Source of the DNA: Nocardia carnea NBRC 14403
GTDB lineage: Bacteria; Actinomycetota; Actinomycetes; Mycobacteriales; Mycobacteriaceae
DNA: 64,000 nucleotides
Assembly (NCBI RefSeq): GCF_000308515.1
Contig: NZ_BAFV01000039.1
Location: 310,001-374,000, forward strand
Reading direction: 5' to 3'
Shown: piece by piece, positions 26,309 through 35,065 of the stretch
Numbering within the stretch: position 1 is the first letter of the stretch
Layout of the letters: every line of letters begins with the position of its first letter
Notes under the pieces: generated by a model
What the model was told of the DNA's origin: nothing
What the model saw: only the letters and a program-made list of their open reading frames with translations
Databases searched by the model: none
Program-made: the position numbers and the translations under genes

Positions 26309-26331
26309 GACCTTGTCACAGTGAGAAGGTC
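26309..26331 (-). promoter_or_regulatory. MerR-type promoter/operator
   Basis: On the minus strand a near-perfect 23-bp dyad (arms GACCTT and AAGGTC, inner TCAC and GTGA) sits between TTGACC (26333-26328, -35) and TTGACT (26308-26303, weak -10). The 19-bp spacer is the length typical of MerR-activated promoters. It lies just before the HEAT/MerR operon. Confidence 0.75.
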
Positions 26332-26868
26332 AAGTACAGGAACCATCGGGATCACAGGACGATGCGGCGTCACCGCAAACCGGGCTGCAAAGACCCCACA
26401 TCCACACCGATATTCCGCGGTGTGGCCGGCATGCACGATGCGCCCGCCCGAGCAACCAGGTGCCCGGCGCGAGAGCACCGTCTTCATGGAACAAGGACTG
26501 AGAGCGGACGAGCGGTGGCGACCCGGCGGTCACCGCGGTTGCGCTCTCGCAGAGGCAACTATCCGGAAAAGGACAGCCGCGGCCGGTGTGACACGGAACT
26601 CGGATGTCAGCTGATGCCGATATCGAGCCCGAACATCACGGCGAGCCACCTGAGGAACAGGTCGATACCCACACCGACATCGAGGCCGAAGGAACCCATC
26701 GCTCCCACCTCCTTCCAGCGGATCGATCTCGTGCGTTTTTCCCGACCCATCTCCTATATCGCAGCCCGGGGCTCGGATGTGTCGCCCGGCCGCGGCCTGC
26801 CGCCTCGGACCACAGCCTGCCGGGCGAATTCCACCCACCGGAGGCCCGGGCCGCGAATCAGGTGACTG
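26332..26868. other. Intergenic region with a short ORF
   Basis: A 537-bp region between the HEAT gene promoter and the alpha/beta hydrolase gene. The only credible gene is the 30-codon frame at 26607-26699. The longer frames through the rest read as arginine- and proline-rich shadows. I see no repeat, tRNA or terminator. Confidence 0.5.
26607..26699 (-). CDS. 30-residue hydrophobic small protein with strong ribosome site
   Basis: Minus-strand ATG 26699 to TGA 26607 encodes MGSFGLDVGVGIDLFLRWLA followed by VMFGLDIGIS. The motif FGLD[VI]G occurs twice, and the peptide is hydrophobic and probably membrane-active or amphipathic. AAGGAGG stands eight bases before the ATG, among the best ribosome sites in the window. 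The frame is too short for routine gene calling. No function is known. It could act as a peptide itself, be a leader peptide, or be chance, although the perfect ribosome site and the clean composition argue against chance. Confidence 0.5.
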   Translation of the reverse strand: MGSFGLDVGVGIDLFLRWLAVMFGLDIGIS

Positions 26869-27750
26869 TCACTTCCGGATTCGGTCGTGCTCGTCGGCGA
26901 AGTCCAGGAAGCGAGGGATCACCACTTCCTGGTTCGCCCACAGCAGGTCGTGCCCGATATGCGGATAGGTCTGCACATCGACCGACGGAATATGTTTCCG
27001 GGCGCGGGCCGCTCCGATTTCGGGGTCGTTGACCACCGTTTCGGCGCCGAACAGCACCAGCACCGGGACGGTGATTGCCGCCAGTTCCTCGTCGGTGAGC
27101 AACCGGTCCCAGGGCATTCCGGTCTTGAACTTCAAGCTCGCCATCACCATCGCGAACTCCTCGTCGGTGTGCTCCACACGGGGTGTCAACCAGGCATTGA
27201 GCTTGCGCATACGTTCGGGAGTGGGACGCATACCGGCGATCAGGAACTTGAACAACAAACTCCACTTCGGCTTGGCGAAGGTGGCGCCGCCCGGCTCGAA
27301 CATGGTGAGGCTCGACAAGCGGTCGGAGTAGTGGATGCCGACCATGGCTGCAAGCCACGCGCCGAGAGAATTCCCGGCCAGGTGGATTCGGTCCTCGCCG
27401 AGCCCGTCGAGAGTTTCTACCACCCACTTCGCCACGTCGGCACCGTCTCGCACAGGCGCGGTCTGCACACACCGCCCCGGCCAGCCGATGACATCCGGGG
27501 TGTACACCACGCGGTCCCGGGCGAAATCTCCGATGAACCGGTGCCAGACCAAACCGTTGCCCATGATGCCGGGAAGCAGAAATACCGGTTCGCCCTCGCC
27601 GGCTCCGGATTTGCGCACACGCGTCGTCCCGAACGACGTTTCGACGTCGAGGACCGTCGAGGGCACCGGCCACCGCTGCGCCCATGCGTCGTAGACGCGC
27701 AGGTATTCGGCCTTCGCCTCGTCGTTGGTGAATCGCCCGATCTTCGGCAT
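26869..27750 (-). CDS. Alpha/beta hydrolase
   Basis: A 293-residue alpha/beta hydrolase with the oxyanion strand VFLLPGIMGNGLVWHRF, the nucleophile elbow LAGNSLGAWLAAMVG, an acid in the LVLFGAETVVNDPE loop and the catalytic histidine in TYPHIGHDLLWANQEVV. Such proteins hydrolyse esters, lactones or C-C bonds; no substrate can be named. ATG 27750 is preceded by AGAGGGG. Two inverted repeats just upstream (27767-27819) suggest repression by a regulator encoded elsewhere. Confidence 0.86.
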   Translation of the reverse strand: MPKIGRFTNDEAKAEYLRVYDAWAQRWPVPSTVLDVETSFGTTRVRKSGAGEGEPVFLLPGIMGNGLVWHRFIGDFARDRVVYTPDVIGWPGRCVQTAPVRDGADVAKWVVETLDGLGEDRIHLAGNSLGAWLAAMVGIHYSDRLSSLTMFEPGGATFAKPKWSLLFKFLIAGMRPTPERMRKLNAWLTPRVEHTDEEFAMVMASLKFKTGMPWDRLLTDEELAAITVPVLVLFGAETVVNDPEIGAARARKHIPSVDVQTYPHIGHDLLWANQEVVIPRFLDFADEHDRIRK

Positions 27751-27766
27751 GGTTATCCCCTCTCAA

Positions 27767-27793
27767 CCTACGAACCACTATTGCTGTTCGTAG
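27767..27793. promoter_or_regulatory. Inverted repeat upstream of hydrolase (CTACGAAC type)
   Basis: Perfect 8-bp arms CTACGAAC and GTTCGTAG with an 11-base gap, centred 30 bases upstream of the hydrolase start. It is an operator candidate; no regulator gene is adjacent. Confidence 0.6.
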
Positions 27794-27796
27794 CAT

Positions 27797-27819
27797 ACAT
27801 ACTACATTTAGAAGTATGT
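27797..27819. promoter_or_regulatory. Inverted repeat upstream of hydrolase (ACATACT type)
   Basis: Arms ACATACT and AGTATGT with a nine-base gap, directly upstream of the first repeat. Unlike the first repeat in sequence, it may bind a second regulator or mark the promoter itself. Confidence 0.5.
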
Positions 27820-28033
27820 GGACGCTATACCTGTGAATAGATCCGCACGTTGTGACCGCCGGACGGCAGACGCCGAACAGGACAGCAACAGCCCAGTGCA
27901 CGTGTGATCGGCAGGTATCCCAGTCCGCACCCTTGCGGCGCATACTCGCGATGGTCCCGAAACGGTGAAGGTTGACAGAGGTTCTGGACGGGTAAAAACC
28001 CGTTGTTCAACGCTTCCGCACCCAGGGGGATAC

Positions 28034-28933
28034 GTGCCCGAGACCGCACAGTCTTCGACAATCAGCACCGGCGCACCGACATTCGTGTTCGTGCACGGCC
28101 TGACCTGCAACAGCTTCTACTGGACACCCGTGGTCCGCGAACTGGCCCTGCTCGGCCACCGGAGTCTGGCGATCGATCTACCCGGCCACGGCTTGGACGC
28201 ACCGTTTCCGCTGTCGTATCAAGCACCGCAGGACCTCGCCGCATTCACCGCCGCAGACTCGCCACTGGCCGAAATAACAGTGGAGGACAACGTCGCCCAC
28301 GTCGTCGATACGGTGCAGCGGGTACAACAGCACGGCCCGGTCGTCCTGATCGGGCACAGCCTCGGCGGGGTCACCATCGGCATGGTCGCCAACAAGATCC
28401 CCGAGGCGATCCACCGGCTGGTCTACCTCTCCGCGTTCTGCCCTTCCACACCCGAGGCCCCCAGTGCCATGGCTTTGGCACAGACTCCCGAAGCAGCCCA
28501 GGACATCCCGGCCGCGAACCCGGACCATTCGCTGTTCCTCGGGTTGGAGGCGGTTCCCCCGGGCATCATCCGGTTCAACATGCGTTCCGCCGATATCGAA
28601 GCCCTCGAAGATTTCCGGATGCTCAACATGCCCGAGGCCACCTTGGAACAGACACTGGCCGTCTTGAATTTCGGTATGCAGCACGAGGACGGCGCCCGCA
28701 CCCAGTTCGCCGATACCCGCGTCCAGCCCGAGACCTGGGGCCGCGTACCCCGCAGCTACATCCGGCTGACCCGGGACAATGTCCTCTCCCCCGCCCTGGT
28801 CACGAAGATGATCACCGACGCCGACCGTCTCACTCCCGGCAACCCGTTCGATGTGCACACCTTGGATGCCGGCCACGGCGGTGTGGTCCTGCGCGCACGC
28901 GAACTGGCCTCGCTACTCGACCGCCTCGCGTAG
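28034..28933 (+). CDS. Alpha/beta hydrolase
   Basis: A 299-residue alpha/beta hydrolase. The opening strand and oxyanion loop are TFVFVHGLTCNSFYWTPV, the nucleophile elbow VVLIGHSLGGVTIGM, and the likely catalytic histidine sits in VHTLDAGHGGVVLRARELA. A lid region (MALAQTPEAAQDIPAANPDH) lies between. The family includes esterases and salicylate-esterase-like proteins. GTG 28034 has AGGGGG just upstream and is preferred over the longer frame from 27965. The DUF1028 gene begins five bases after the stop. Confidence 0.85.
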   Translation: MPETAQSSTISTGAPTFVFVHGLTCNSFYWTPVVRELALLGHRSLAIDLPGHGLDAPFPLSYQAPQDLAAFTAADSPLAEITVEDNVAHVVDTVQRVQQHGPVVLIGHSLGGVTIGMVANKIPEAIHRLVYLSAFCPSTPEAPSAMALAQTPEAAQDIPAANPDHSLFLGLEAVPPGIIRFNMRSADIEALEDFRMLNMPEATLEQTLAVLNFGMQHEDGARTQFADTRVQPETWGRVPRSYIRLTRDNVLSPALVTKMITDADRLTPGNPFDVHTLDAGHGGVVLRARELASLLDRLA

Positions 28934-28937
28934 CGCG

Positions 28938-29570
28938 ATGACATTCTCCATCGTCGCCGGCGATCCGGAAACCGGCGCCTGGGGTGTGGGAGTGGCCTCG
29001 AAATACCTCGCTGTCGGATCGATGGTGCCGGCCGCCCAGGCGGACGCCGGCGCCCTCGCCACGCAGGCCTACACCAACGCATCGTTCCGGCCGCTGGGGC
29101 TGTCGTCTTTACGCGGCGGGCGCAGCGCCGGCGAAACGCTCGACGTTCTGCTGTCCCAGGATTCCGGTCGCGCTGCACGGCAGGTGGGCATTGTCGACAA
29201 CCGTGGCGGATCGGCCCTATGGACCGGTGGTGACTGCAGTCCCTATGCGGGCGGCATCCGAGGAGAGGGCTATGTGGTTATGGGTAACCTGTTGGCCGGC
29301 CCGGAAGTCATCACCGCCATGTCGGATGCGTGGACCGACGGGGACCCGGAAAAACCACTGGCGCAACGCCTCTGCGAGTCCTTACAGGCGGGAGAGGCGG
29401 CCGGCGGGGATCGGCGCGGGAGGCAGTCCGCCGCAATCCTGGTCGCCCGGCGCGGTTCGGACTATATCCTGGGCACGGATATCGAGATCGATCTCCGGGT
29501 GGATGACCACGACTTTCCACTGACGGAACTGGGCCGTCTGCTCGAGCTACGTTATGGGGCACCGCCATGA
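28938..29570 (+). CDS. DUF1028 family protein (Ntn-hydrolase-like)
   Basis: A 210-residue DUF1028 protein. The N-terminal MTFSIVAGDPETGAWGVGVA is the family signature, with ATQAYTNASFRPLGL, the GGSALWTGGDCSPYAGGIRG segment and YVVMGNLLAGPEV further on. Members have the Ntn-hydrolase fold, which suggests an amidase or peptidase role, but none is well characterised. It is followed with a four-base overlap (29567-29570) by the DUF4760-like protein and preceded closely by the hydrolase, forming a three-gene unit. Confidence 0.82.
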   Translation: MTFSIVAGDPETGAWGVGVASKYLAVGSMVPAAQADAGALATQAYTNASFRPLGLSSLRGGRSAGETLDVLLSQDSGRAARQVGIVDNRGGSALWTGGDCSPYAGGIRGEGYVVMGNLLAGPEVITAMSDAWTDGDPEKPLAQRLCESLQAGEAAGGDRRGRQSAAILVARRGSDYILGTDIEIDLRVDDHDFPLTELGRLLELRYGAPP

Positions 29571-30226
29571 CCGTTTCGCACGAAAGCCGCCTGCGCCGTA
29601 TCCGCGTCCGGTGGCGTCTCCTCGGTCTGCCGGTGCGGCTGGCGATCCAGACCGCGGCGGTCACCGCCGCCGGGTTCGCGATCTTTGCCATCCTGCAGAC
29701 CACCGACGCTATCGACGCGACGGCTGCTTCTCTACTGGTAGCGGTGGTTTTCGGGAGTGCCACCGTGCTCCAGCACCGGCAGGCGCAACGCCGGCAGTAC
29801 ACCGTGGAGCTCATCGCCGCATTCCAGACGACAGACCATCTGGCTGCGGCCGATACGTGGATGGCCAACCAGATAGCCAACGATCTGCCGGTCACGGCGG
29901 ATGTCTGCCTCGCCGACGAGCCCCGGGTCATCGCGATGCTCGACTACTACGAGTTCCTCGCGGTACTGGCCGAGCAGGGCATGATCGACGTGCCGCTGGT
30001 CCGTAATCTGCGCGGCGGCACCATGTCCCGGTGTTTCCTGATCTGCCGGGACTATATCGAGGACCGCCGGGCCCGGGTGGGGCCGGAACTCTACCGGGGT
30101 CTGGAGTTCTTCACCGAAGCCACCCGGCCACCGGCCGTAGCCGGTACAGGGCAGGACGCACCGAACCCGGTGGCGTTCGTACGCTTTCCCGGCACCGAGG
30201 GTATTCCTGGCTCCGGAGCACGCTGA
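29567..30226 (+). CDS. DUF4760-like membrane protein
   Basis: A 219-residue protein with two adjacent hydrophobic segments near the N terminus (residues about 25-60, LAIQTAAVTAAGFAIFAIL then SLLVAVVFGSATVLQHRQ) and a cytoplasmic helical part. That part has FQTTDHLAAADTWMANQIA and MLDYYEFLAVLAEQGMID, as in DUF4760 proteins. Function is unknown. Its start overlaps the DUF1028 stop by four bases, so it is part of that unit. The C terminus faces the ABC importer operon. Confidence 0.68.
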   Translation: MTVSHESRLRRIRVRWRLLGLPVRLAIQTAAVTAAGFAIFAILQTTDAIDATAASLLVAVVFGSATVLQHRQAQRRQYTVELIAAFQTTDHLAAADTWMANQIANDLPVTADVCLADEPRVIAMLDYYEFLAVLAEQGMIDVPLVRNLRGGTMSRCFLICRDYIEDRRARVGPELYRGLEFFTEATRPPAVAGTGQDAPNPVAFVRFPGTEGIPGSGAR

Positions 30227-30316
30227 GCAGGCACGATCCCGGCCGGAACGCGTAGACCGCCGAGGAACGCGATGACATGAAACAGGCTCCGAGCCTTCGT
30301 TTCCGGTATGGCGGGC

Positions 30317-31756
30317 TCAAGCGAGCAGGGCTCTCGTCTGTGGGGCGTTGGGCTCGGCGAGAACAGCGGCGGTGTTCCCCGCCTCCACCACCCGGCCATC
30401 GGCGAGGACGAGTATCCGGTGGCAGTACCCGGCCACCACCGACATATCGTGGCTGATCACGAGAACGCTGATTCCGCGTTCTGTGCGGGTACGGTCGATC
30501 ACCCCCATGATCGCGGCGGCTGTTTCGGCGTCGAGGGCGGAGGTGATCTCGTCGCAGATCAGTACCTCCGGCGCGGCGGCCAGTGCCCGGGCGATTGCCA
30601 CCCGCTGTCGCTGGCCGCCCGATAGTTCGTCCGGGTAGCGGTGCAGCATGGCGGCGTCGAGTTCGACCTGCCGCACCAGGTCCGCGGCGCGCCCGGTCAC
30701 TTCACGCGACCGGGTTCCGCTCAGCCGCAATGGACGGCAAAGAGTCTGTAAAACAGTGTGTTTCGGGTTGAGAGTGGACAGCGGGTTCTGGGGAATGAGC
30801 TGGATTCGCCGGCGGTCGCGGCGGGAACGGCGCGCGTCGCCGACCCCCAGGCGGCGGCCGTTCACCTCGAGGTGCCCCGACGCCTGGCCATGAAGGCCCG
30901 CGAGTACCCGCGCCGCCGTGGTCTTCCCGGCTCCGGATGGCCCGACCAGCGCGACCGATTCACCTGCACCGACGGTGAGGTCGACCGATTCCAGCAGGAT
31001 ACGGCTGCCCGCGCGCGCGGATATCGCCTCCGCGCGCAGCGCGACCTCGTTCACGACCGGGTGGGCGGGTGAGGACAACCGGCCGAGCAACTCAGCCCGG
31101 GGCTCACCCAGACAGACCACCTCGTCGGCCAGTCGATGCAGGGTTGCGGTGTCGTGGCCGGACACCAGCACGGCGACCTTCTCCTCGGCGGCCAGCGAGC
31201 GCAGCAGATCCGCGATCTCGCTGCGCAGTTGTCCGTGCAGTCCGGCGAGCGGTTCGTCGACGACGAGCACACCGGCTCTGCGGACCAGCGCCGCTGCGAG
31301 TGCCACACGGCGCTGTTCGCCACCGGACAATTCGCCGGGCCGGCTGCGCAGCATATGTCCCGCCAGCCCGACCCGCTGGAGCGCCGAAATGTGTTCGGCG
31401 GGAGCGGACCGCGGCGCCGCCTCGGCGAGGACTGAACGGATCCGCACGGCCGGATTCAGCGCGGCGCCCGGATCCTGGCCGACATAGGCCAGATGCTCGC
31501 GACGGAAAGTCTGCAATGCCGCACGATCGAGGACAAAGATGTCTTGTCCACGGATCTGAACCGAACCGCTCACACGTGTGGTGCCCGCGGCCAGATGACC
31601 GAGTACCGCCCGCATCAGGGTCGTCTTGCCCGCGCCGGACGGTCCGGTGATCGCCGTGATCGTGCCCGGCGGCACCCGCAACGATGTGGACGCCAGCAGT
31701 TCGGCGCCGGTACGTGCCCGGATCGAGAGTTCTTCGACCACAACCCCCGTGGTCAT
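30317..31756 (-). CDS. Fused ABC transporter ATPase (two nucleotide-binding domains)
   Basis: A 479-residue protein with two complete ATPase domains. Domain 1 (about 1-230) has Walker A GPSGAGKTTLM, signature LSGGEQRRVALAAALV and Walker B VLVVDEPLAGL. Domain 2 (about 240-479) has GPSGAGKTTAARVL, the signature LSGGQRQRVAIARALA, and LICDEITSALDAE. This is the DppD-DppF fusion common in peptide/nickel importers. ATG 31756 overlaps the stop of the second permease by four bases. It is the last gene of a four-gene importer operon. Confidence 0.92.
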   Translation of the reverse strand: MTTGVVVEELSIRARTGAELLASTSLRVPPGTITAITGPSGAGKTTLMRAVLGHLAAGTTRVSGSVQIRGQDIFVLDRAALQTFRREHLAYVGQDPGAALNPAVRIRSVLAEAAPRSAPAEHISALQRVGLAGHMLRSRPGELSGGEQRRVALAAALVRRAGVLVVDEPLAGLHGQLRSEIADLLRSLAAEEKVAVLVSGHDTATLHRLADEVVCLGEPRAELLGRLSSPAHPVVNEVALRAEAISARAGSRILLESVDLTVGAGESVALVGPSGAGKTTAARVLAGLHGQASGHLEVNGRRLGVGDARRSRRDRRRIQLIPQNPLSTLNPKHTVLQTLCRPLRLSGTRSREVTGRAADLVRQVELDAAMLHRYPDELSGGQRQRVAIARALAAAPEVLICDEITSALDAETAAAIMGVIDRTRTERGISVLVISHDMSVVAGYCHRILVLADGRVVEAGNTAAVLAEPNAPQTRALLA

Positions 31757-32586
31757 ACGCTGCGCCTCCCTCGTCCGAAAGCCGCTACGGCACTGTTCAC
31801 ACTCACCGCGAGCAATCCGATGGCCAGACTCGGGGCCAATACGGCGGCCGGATTGAGCAGGATTCCGGAGGCGTTCTCGCGGACCATGACCGCCCAGTTC
31901 GCATCGCCGAGCGTGGTCGGCAACTGCAGGAACGCGGCAGTGCTCACCAGATACATCGCCTCCACGAAACGCAGGCCCAGCTGGGTGAGCAGTGTTTCCC
32001 GCAGGTTCGGCAGCAACTCCCGGGCCACGAGATACGCCGCGCCCTCCCCGCGCCCCCGGGCCGCCTCGATGAAACCGGAGGCCGCCACGCCTGCGGCCGC
32101 GGCGGCGAAAACACGCGCTGTGTACGGCGTCCCGGCGACAACGCAGATGATCACGAGCCCTACTGCGCCGGATTCCGGCCACGAGAGCATGAACAGCAGC
32201 ATCGCGAGTACCGGAGGCAACAGCATGCCCAGGTCGGCGGCTCGTTCGATCCACCCGCCCACCCGCGGATACAGCGCGGCGACGGAACCGAGCACCGCCG
32301 CGCATCCGGTCACCAGCACCGCGATGATCACCGCGACCAGCAACAGTCCCCATCCACCGTGCAGTAACTGGCTGAACACGTCGTGGCCGAGCCGATCACC
32401 GCCCAGCCAGGCCTCCCCGCTCGGTTCCGCAAAGGTTATGCCGACGGGATGGTCGACGGCGCGGGGAGCGAACATCGGCCCGGCTATCGCGATAACCACC
32501 ACCACGACGGCGGTCAGCGCGGGCAGCCAGAGCCGGAGCGAGGCGGTGGCGGGCCGGAGCCGGCGCGTGGTGATCGGCAGGGTCAT
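31753..32586 (-). CDS. ABC importer permease (DppC/OppC type)
   Basis: A 277-residue permease with about six membrane helices. LGGDRLGHDVFSQLLHGGWG is the DppC/NikC signature, and GFIEAARGRGEGAAYLVARE is the EAA coupling loop. The start overlaps the stop of the first permease by four bases (32583-32586). It pairs with the neighbouring DppB-type permease to form the channel for the substrate delivered by the lipoprotein. Confidence 0.9.
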   Translation of the reverse strand: MTLPITTRRLRPATASLRLWLPALTAVVVVVIAIAGPMFAPRAVDHPVGITFAEPSGEAWLGGDRLGHDVFSQLLHGGWGLLLVAVIIAVLVTGCAAVLGSVAALYPRVGGWIERAADLGMLLPPVLAMLLFMLSWPESGAVGLVIICVVAGTPYTARVFAAAAAGVAASGFIEAARGRGEGAAYLVARELLPNLRETLLTQLGLRFVEAMYLVSTAAFLQLPTTLGDANWAVMVRENASGILLNPAAVLAPSLAIGLLAVSVNSAVAAFGRGRRSV

Positions 32587-33524
32587 GGCCGGCCTCGGTT
32601 CGACCAGGCCCGGACGGCATCGGCCACCAGCAGAATGCCCATGATCGTCGTCCCGGTGACGGCGACAACGGCCGCGACCAAAGCCGTATCGCGATCCGAT
32701 ACGGAACCGGCGACCATGGCACCCATACCTGGATAGTTGAAGATCGTCTCCACGACCAGTGCCCCGCCGAACAGGGTCCCGACGGAGGTGGCGAACGACA
32801 TCGCGATGGTCGGCCACGCGAACGGCAGGATATGGCGCAGCAGCACCGTCCGCTCCGGAAGACCGTTGAGGACCGCGCTTTCCACATGCGGCGCGGTCGC
32901 GGCATCGGTCACCGCACCCCGGACGACCCGGACGTTCCAGCCCACCTGCGGTATCGCCAGGGCCAGCACCGGCAGGATCAGCATATCTGCACCGGCCGGG
33001 TATCCGGACCGGTCGGTGAAGGTCACTGCGGGCAACCAGCCCAGCCAGAGGGAGAAGACGAGAACCAGCAAGGTCGCCACGACGAATTCGGGGACCGCGA
33101 TCACGAAGGCCGAACCGGGCTGGAATACGCGTGCGGCGCGACCGGCGGGCCGGGCCGCCCACCACAATCCCAGCAGCAATGCGGCCGTCACCGTGACGAG
33201 CAGGGCGCTGGAAGCCAGCAGCAGTGTCTGCGGGAACTTGTCCGCCAGCAGCTCGTTCACCGACTGCCCGCGCGCGGTGGTCCCGAAATCACCCGTGACC
33301 GCACCGCTGAACCACTCCCAGAAACGGGCGGGCAGCGGCCGGTCCAAACCGAGTTCGTGTTCCTTGGCCGCGATCCGTTCCGCGCTCGCATCCCGGCCCA
33401 GCACGGCCCGGGCCGCGTTCCCGGGCAGCAGGTCGACGACCACGAACACCACTGCGAGCAGTGCGATCAGCAGTCCGATGCGACGCGCCACCGTCGCGGC
33501 GAATCCGATCAACGCGATAACCAC
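32583..33524 (-). CDS. ABC importer permease (DppB/OppB type)
   Basis: A 313-residue permease. The N-terminal VARRIGLLIALLAVVFVVVD helix, PGNAARAVLG and the HELGLDRPLPARFWEWFSGA region are DppB signatures. The EAA loop is degenerate (PHVESAVLNGLPERTVLLRH). GTG 33524 overlaps the end of the substrate-binding lipoprotein gene by 16 bases; GTG 33521 is equally possible. The two permeases, the fused ATPase and the lipoprotein make one complete importer. Confidence 0.88.
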   Translation of the reverse strand: MVIALIGFAATVARRIGLLIALLAVVFVVVDLLPGNAARAVLGRDASAERIAAKEHELGLDRPLPARFWEWFSGAVTGDFGTTARGQSVNELLADKFPQTLLLASSALLVTVTAALLLGLWWAARPAGRAARVFQPGSAFVIAVPEFVVATLLVLVFSLWLGWLPAVTFTDRSGYPAGADMLILPVLALAIPQVGWNVRVVRGAVTDAATAPHVESAVLNGLPERTVLLRHILPFAWPTIAMSFATSVGTLFGGALVVETIFNYPGMGAMVAGSVSDRDTALVAAVVAVTGTTIMGILLVADAVRAWSNRGRP

Positions 33525-35041
33525 GCCCGCTCGAGTTGCACACGACCGTATCCGCCCAGTGTCGGCAGGCCGTGCACGGACCGGGAGGCGATATCGATAC
33601 CGTCGGCCATCCCCCACACGATGTATCCGCCGTGATCGTGCTGGATCCGCTGGATCTCCTGGCAGGCCGCGCTGTATTCCGCGCCGGGCGGTGCGGCGAG
33701 GGCCTCGGTGTAGGCCTTGTCGAACGCGGCGTCACGGAAGCCGGTTTCGTTCCATTTCGTGCGCGAATACATGACCTTGCTGGCGAAGAAGACCACCGAA
33801 TCGTTGGTGCCCCAGTTCACGGTGTACAACGGCGCCGACAGCCAGGTCTCGTCGTAGAAGGCGTTCGATTCCTGCACGACGACCTCGATCTTCAGTCCGA
33901 TCTCGGCGGCCTGGCTCGCGAAAACCTTCGCCGATTCGACCTCACCCACGGCCTCTTGTTTCGTCAGCAGGCGATAGGTCTTCCCGGTATCGAATTGCGC
34001 GGCGTTGAGCAGTTGCCGGGCGCGGTCGAGGTCGCGTCCGCGTTGCGGGATCGTCGTATCGTATTCCGGGTCGGCGGTGCCGAGAATATCGTTGGCGACG
34101 GTGCCGTACCCCGACAGCACCTGCGCCACCATCGCTTCGCGGTCCACAGCGAGCCGCATTGCCTCCCGCACCCGGGGGTCGGCGAACGGCCCGTCGGAGG
34201 TGCGCATGGCGATCGCCACCGAGACGTCGTCGGGACGGCGGATGACCTCCAGTTCGTCCCGGGTTTCCGCTGTCCGTCCGGCCACCGCGCCCACGCTCGA
34301 CGCGAGATCGATCTGGCCGGCCATGATCGCGTTGGCCATCGATTCGGGACTTTCGAACAGCGTGACCTCGATGGCGTCCAGCAGCGGGGCTTCCCGGTAC
34401 CAGTTCTCGTTGCGCACCAGGCGAGCGTTGCCGTTGTCGTAGGACTCCAGCCGGAACGGCCCGGTACCGACCGCCGCGGTGAAATCGGTGGTGCCCGCGG
34501 GCACCACGAACGTCATCATCCGCAGGAGCAACGGTAGCTGGCTGTTCGGTGCCGCGCAGGTCAGCACCACCGCGTTCGGCCCGGCCGGCCGGATATCGCC
34601 GGTGGACGGGACGGGGACCTTGGTTTCACCCGCGATCTCGCGTAGCCGGCGCAGCGACCAGACGACATCGTCGGAGGTCACCGGACGGCCGTCGTGGAAC
34701 CGTGCCCCCTCCGCGATCGTGAAGGTCCATTTCTGCTGCTGCGCATCGGCTTCCCATGCCGAGGCCAGCCGCGGAGCAACATTCGGATCCGCGCCGGGAA
34801 CGGTGAGGGCGTCGTAGACGAGCGAGGCGATGAGGAAATCACTCTCGTTGCTCAATGTCTGATGCGGGTCACGCTCGATCTTCGACGATTTCCCGAGCGC
34901 GCCGACCCGAAGGGTTCCACCGGGCTGCGGGGGGCCGTCCGAACTTTCGGATGATGAGGAACCGTCACCGCAACCGGCAATCAGCAATACCGCACCCAGC
35001 CCCAGGCCGGCCTTGAAGATATGACGCCTGTTCAATTCCAC
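33509..35041 (-). CDS. ABC importer substrate-binding lipoprotein (family 5)
   Basis: A 510-residue solute-binding lipoprotein of the peptide/nickel/oligopeptide class. A twin-arginine-like RRHIFKAGLGLGAVLLIAGC leads into a lipobox at Cys24. The mature part has the family-5 pattern LASAWEADAQQQKWTFTIAE, followed by FHDGRPVTSDDVVWSLRRL. GTG 35041 has GAGG seven bases upstream. A 19-bp IdeR-like iron box lies 25-43 bases upstream, so the importer may take up an iron chelate, metallophore or haem-related molecule, although peptides remain possible. Confidence 0.9.
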   Translation of the reverse strand: MELNRRHIFKAGLGLGAVLLIAGCGDGSSSSESSDGPPQPGGTLRVGALGKSSKIERDPHQTLSNESDFLIASLVYDALTVPGADPNVAPRLASAWEADAQQQKWTFTIAEGARFHDGRPVTSDDVVWSLRRLREIAGETKVPVPSTGDIRPAGPNAVVLTCAAPNSQLPLLLRMMTFVVPAGTTDFTAAVGTGPFRLESYDNGNARLVRNENWYREAPLLDAIEVTLFESPESMANAIMAGQIDLASSVGAVAGRTAETRDELEVIRRPDDVSVAIAMRTSDGPFADPRVREAMRLAVDREAMVAQVLSGYGTVANDILGTADPEYDTTIPQRGRDLDRARQLLNAAQFDTGKTYRLLTKQEAVGEVESAKVFASQAAEIGLKIEVVVQESNAFYDETWLSAPLYTVNWGTNDSVVFFASKVMYSRTKWNETGFRDAAFDKAYTEALAAPPGAEYSAACQEIQRIQHDHGGYIVWGMADGIDIASRSVHGLPTLGGYGRVQLERAWLSR

Positions 35042-35065
35042 AGCTCGACCTCATCCAGCCCGATA

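Noticed and set aside
26068..26865. 265-codon plus-strand frame over the HEAT gene promoter
   Set aside because: It covers the MerR operator and the antisense of the HEAT gene, and has no ribosome site and no motif.
30317..32353. Extension of the fused ATPase upstream to 32353
   Set aside because: The added text covers the permease gene in another frame. ATG 31756 with the ATGA overlap is the natural start.
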